A DNA stretch of 64,000 bases from Saprospiraceae bacterium (GTDB lineage Bacteria; Bacteroidota; Bacteroidia; Chitinophagales; Saprospiraceae), in NCBI GenBank assembly GCA_021298575.1, contig JAJTFM010000016.1, positions 1 to 64,000 of the forward strand, read 5' to 3'. Shown piece by piece: positions 61,040-64,000 of the stretch (position 1 is the stretch's first letter; the number at the start of each line of letters is the position of its first letter). Under the pieces are notes generated by a model. It worked only from the letters and a program-made list of their open reading frames with translations. It made no database searches and was not told the DNA's origin. Position numbers and translations under genes: made by a program.

Positions 61040-64000
61040 ATTTTCAGCACCAACAGGATTTTCCTGTGGTTCCGATTTATAACCCCTGTGCCAGTCCCAA
61101 CACCACTCCCATACATTGCCAGTCATATCGTACAATCCAAGTTCATTCGCCACTTTCTTACCAACAGGATGCGTACGACCTCCACTGTTCGCATAATACC
61201 ACCCAACAGAATCCAGGTCATTACTGCCAGCGTAAATTCTTCCTTTACTTTTATTACCGCCACGAGCAGCATACTCCCACTCAGACTCAGTCGGTAAACG
61301 ATAACCACTACCACTTTGCATGGTGTAACCCTCTAAGTCATTTCCAATAATCACCCGGCGCTTGCCCAGACGTTCACTCAACCAGTTAGCATACTCTACT
61401 GCTTCATACCAACTAACATACACAACAGGGTGATCACCGCTATTCGGCCACGCAATATAATCTCGGATATCACGACCCGATAACGCACAATACAACCCAA
61501 ACTGATATACCGTAACTTCCGTCTCCGACATACTGTACGACGACAACGTCACTCGATGTACAGGGCGTTCGTCATCAGAGGAAAGGGTATCCGACTCCGG
61601 ACTACCCATACTAAACGTGCCGCCGGGTATGTTAATCATCTTCGGATAATAACGATCGTGAAGAAACTCATATTGCTTCAAATCAAGCTCTCGCATCGCA
61701 CGATGCAAGGAAACCGTATCCGCTGTCGTAGCTGTCAGCCGAACACCACGTAACTGAAAAGCACTATCCAGCAAACCAAAAGACTTCTCCAAAGAACCTG
61801 TCTCGCAGTACCAGTACGATAACTCGAAATACAACGCAACCACAGACGCTGACTGAGTGCCTTTCTCAACTGCAAAACGAGCAGCTATCAGTGCACTGTC
61901 ATGACGCATGTTCAATATATGGTTTCTCGATATCCGTATGTATCCTTCTTCAATTCCTCCTTCACTCATAAGGCTGTCTGATGACGACAGTAGCGATATC
62001 GCCATGCCACCGTATCCATCTTTGTTCAACAAAATGTCTATATTATTAAGACATGCTTCCTCTATATCTCCCTTCAAAATCCCTAAACTCCCCGCCGACT
62101 TGATCTTCTCAAAAGACTCCTGATAACGGCGGTCGTGCATATTCTCCCGGGCGTTCTTTAACAAACTTCGTACAATTGCCTCATTTGACTGCTTCAAGGA
62201 CGCCAGATTCCGCTTCGCTTCGTCCTCCGCAGCCCGAGCCAATTCCGTCGCCTTCTGTGCTTCTGCATAGTTATACTCCGCCCGCTTCCGCTGCTCCTCC
62301 GTCGCATTCTTCTCCTTCTTTACTTGTTCCAGCGCAACAAGCGCACGAGCCTCTTCTCTTTTCGCAATACCAAGGTTTATCTCCGCTTCTCTTGACTTTT
62401 GCTCCGCCAGCTGCTTCTGCTCAAAAGCCAACACAGCACTGCTGTCAGCCTTCAGCTTTTCTATACGGGCTATATCACGCTGCTCAGACGCCACCAGGGC
62501 ACTGCTGTCCGCCCTGACGCTTTGTTTTTTGTACTCGGCTTCTGCCGCCAGTGCACTGCTTTTCTGCCTGTCCGCATATACCGCCAGCAAAACAGCCACC
62601 ACCGCCAGCAATCCCGCTCCACGGGCAAACAGCGTCGCCCGGCGGCGGGCCTCTTCGGCCTGCACAAGGGCTTCCTGGGCTCTTTGCTTCTCTGCTTCCG
62701 CCTCCTGACGCAACGAGGCTTCTTTCTTCGCCTGCTCCTCGGCCTCGCGCAGGCGCTTTTCCCGCTCCGCTTCAATACGGGCAGACTCCTCCTTCCAGTG
62801 CCGCTCAGACGCTCGGGCAAGGGCATCAAGCGCAGGCGGCAACGCGCGATACTGCTGATAGGCTTGTATCAAATTCAGGTCATCTGAAGAGAGGTATTCG
62901 CCTTTCTTCTCTTCCATCACGCGGTATATCTCGGCGGCCTTCTCCCGCTTGGCCATGTCATCGGTGATGTTGCGACCAACCACGAGGGCCAGCATATCGT
63001 GGCTCAGCTCGTACAGGGTCTGTTCGCCCGAGCGTATTTTGCGCAATATCCGCCTCTTCTCCAGTTCTTCCAGCAAATCCGGCAGGGGTGCTGTCAGTTT
63101 CACTTCCTTTTCAGCGAGATCGTGCGCCAGCTCTGCTTCGCTCAGTTGCAGTTTGGTGCGCCGCCCGGTAATCATCGCAGCCAGGGTCTCAAGGGGCGCA
63201 TTGTCCCCGAAAGGTTTGCGCAACGACTCCAGCTGGTCTTTCAAAAAACTGTCGAGCACGCCCTCCAGGCTGTCGCTCTCGCGCACCAGCGAGCGCTCGA
63301 GTACGGGTAGTGAAGCAGCTCCTTTCTGTTCATCGCAGGCACGCCCCCACAACTCGCTCAGGAATACCTGTACGTGCGTGAGCTCTATCTCCCGGTTTTT
63401 GTCGGGCAGCTTCCCGAGCATGCTTTCGGCCAGCGCTGCGCTCTCGGGCGAATTGAACTGATCCCGGTACCCCGGAGAATCGAGGGTTTCGCGGATTACC
63501 TCCCGAACGCCGTCCCGGTTCATCTTTTCCAGCCTGAAACGGTTTCTGAATATACCCGGACACAGAGGCTCGAACTCCGACAGGTGCCCGATGAATTCCT
63601 CCCGCATGACCAGCAGTACGCGACAGGGTGTACGGTAGCGTATCAGCTTGTCCAGCAGGGTGAAAAATTCCCGCTTTTCTGCTTCCTCGCCCGAAATGAG
63701 CAGCTCTTCAAACTGGTCGAACAACAGATAAACAGGCTGATAGTATTCCTCGAACAGTCGCTCTGCCGCCTTGCTGAAATCAATTTCGGGATCCTCCGGA
63801 AGACCCGTTTCCGGGTTCAGGAGTATCTTGTCGTACAGCTTGTCGTTAATGGTTCGGTAAACAGAGGCTGTGAGGTTTTTCTCCCGTCGAATAGTGAGCG
63901 CATACCAGTCGGCATCAGAGAACCGGTTCCGGAGACCACACTCGATCAGACTCGTTTTGCCCGCACCGGACGGTCCGTAAACCAGCAGGTGCTTGACCCC
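60908..64000 (-). CDS. DGR target: STAND-type P-loop NTPase with coiled coil, membrane segment and C-terminal FGE-like domain (5' end outside window)
   Basis: The frame stays open to base 64000, giving 1030 visible residues; the ORF track begins at an internal TTG. The P-loop is in HLLVYGPSGAGKTSLIE and Walker B in YLLFDQFEELL, as in novel-STAND NTPases of conflict systems. A winged-helix-like region follows, then charged coiled coils. A hydrophobic segment (RGAGLLAVVAVLLAVYAD) lies at about residue 456-477, then an Ala/Glu-rich coiled coil and a helical repeat-like part. The last 245 residues form a formylglycine-generating-enzyme/sulfatase-modifying domain (INIPGGTFSMGS, RLPTESEWEYAARGG, GNVWEWCWDW) with the VR at the tip. 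Role inferred: membrane-linked sensor. Confidence 0.92.
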   Translation of the reverse strand, partial: GVKHLLVYGPSGAGKTSLIECGLRNRFSDADWYALTIRREKNLTASVYRTINDKLYDKILLNPETGLPEDPEIDFSKAAERLFEEYYQPVYLLFDQFEELLISGEEAEKREFFTLLDKLIRYRTPCRVLLVMREEFIGHLSEFEPLCPGIFRNRFRLEKMNRDGVREVIRETLDSPGYRDQFNSPESAALAESMLGKLPDKNREIELTHVQVFLSELWGRACDEQKGAASLPVLERSLVRESDSLEGVLDSFLKDQLESLRKPFGDNAPLETLAAMITGRRTKLQLSEAELAHDLAEKEVKLTAPLPDLLEELEKRRILRKIRSGEQTLYELSHDMLALVVGRNITDDMAKREKAAEIYRVMEEKKGEYLSSDDLNLIQAYQQYRALPPALDALARASERHWKEESARIEAEREKRLREAEEQAKKEASLRQEAEAEKQRAQEALVQAEEARRRATLFARGAGLLAVVAVLLAVYADRQKSSALAAEAEYKKQSVRADSSALVASEQRDIARIEKLKADSSAVLAFEQKQLAEQKSREAEINLGIAKREEARALVALEQVKKEKNATEEQRKRAEYNYAEAQKATELARAAEDEAKRNLASLKQSNEAIVRSLLKNARENMHDRRYQESFEKIKSAGSLGILKGDIEEACLNNIDILLNKDGYGGMAISLLSSSDSLMSEGGIEEGYIRISRNHILNMRHDSALIAARFAVEKGTQSASVVALYFELSYWYCETGSLEKSFGLLDSAFQLRGVRLTATTADTVSLHRAMRELDLKQYEFLHDRYYPKMINIPGGTFSMGSPESDTLSSDDERPVHRVTLSSYSMSETEVTVYQFGLYCALSGRDIRDYIAWPNSGDHPVVYVSWYEAVEYANWLSERLGKRRVIIGNDLEGYTMQSGSGYRLPTESEWEYAARGGNKSKGRIYAGSNDLDSVGWYYANSGGRTHPVGKKVANELGLYDMTGNVWEWCWDWHRGYKSEPQENPVGAENGSNRVLRGGSWSDDPGDCRVAFRNGFYPYNRLYDIGIRLVLVP

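Noticed and set aside
1-64000. CRISPR arrays, rRNA genes and complete IS elements
   Set aside because: None were seen on reading; no regularly spaced direct repeats and no transposase gene.

Overview
The window reads as a chromosomal segment of a member of the Bacteroidota, probably Saprospirales or a neighbouring lineage. The family-level signals are many upstream regions carrying the Bacteroidota -7 promoter element (TAnnTTTG), a type IX secretion C-terminal domain, gldG, a DUF4293 protein, two TonB-dependent receptors, YceI/porin genes and a DPP4-type S9 peptidase. Species is not determinable from sequence alone.

Layout. 1-9.1 kb: an MFS fragment, an Mrr-like restriction endonuclease, a LolA-like protein, a large BNR-repeat exoprotein, two palindromic/MITE-like elements, a small esterase and a beta-helix/PA14 protein with a frameshift. 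9.1-25.4 kb: housekeeping genes (ileS, a Fur-family regulator, yqgE, fabD, ilvE, a TonB receptor, sucB), a probable structured small RNA with its own terminator at about 13.6-13.74 kb, an orphan response regulator, a pirin and a TetR regulator. 25.6-42.7 kb: an SPFH lipoprotein, a T9SS cargo protein, an esterase, MarR, an ABC1 kinase, prfA, two BASS transporters, ligA, a YceI-porin-YceI operon, a cyclase-family hydrolase and DPP4. 42.7-58.4 kb: a second TonB receptor, osmC-trx, alaS (3' end overlapping a repeat), a six-gene directon thiolase-MFS-trehalase-gldG-ABM-Crp, and an ABC exporter that lacks its D-loop segment. 58.4-59.5 kb: repeat-rich intergenic DNA.

59.3-64.0 kb holds the most interesting system: a diversity-generating retroelement (DGR). 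On the minus strand, in transcription order, are (i) a large STAND-type P-loop NTPase with coiled coils, one membrane segment and a C-terminal formylglycine-generating-enzyme-like (C-type lectin fold) domain; its last 132 bp are the variable repeat (VR); (ii) a 185-bp spacer with a strong hairpin just after the VR; (iii) a reverse transcriptase; (iv) a 132-bp template repeat (TR) that is fused in frame as the last 43 codons of the reverse transcriptase ORF; (v) a terminator. By eye, TR and VR align without gaps with 18 mismatches; 17 fall on adenines of the TR coding strand, and the one exception lies near the 3' end where IMH/IMH* differences are expected. The arrangement suggests targeted hypermutation of the sensor tip of a membrane-linked conflict or signalling NTPase.

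All alignments, counts and family calls were made by eye and from memory. No database search, folding program or coverage data were available.
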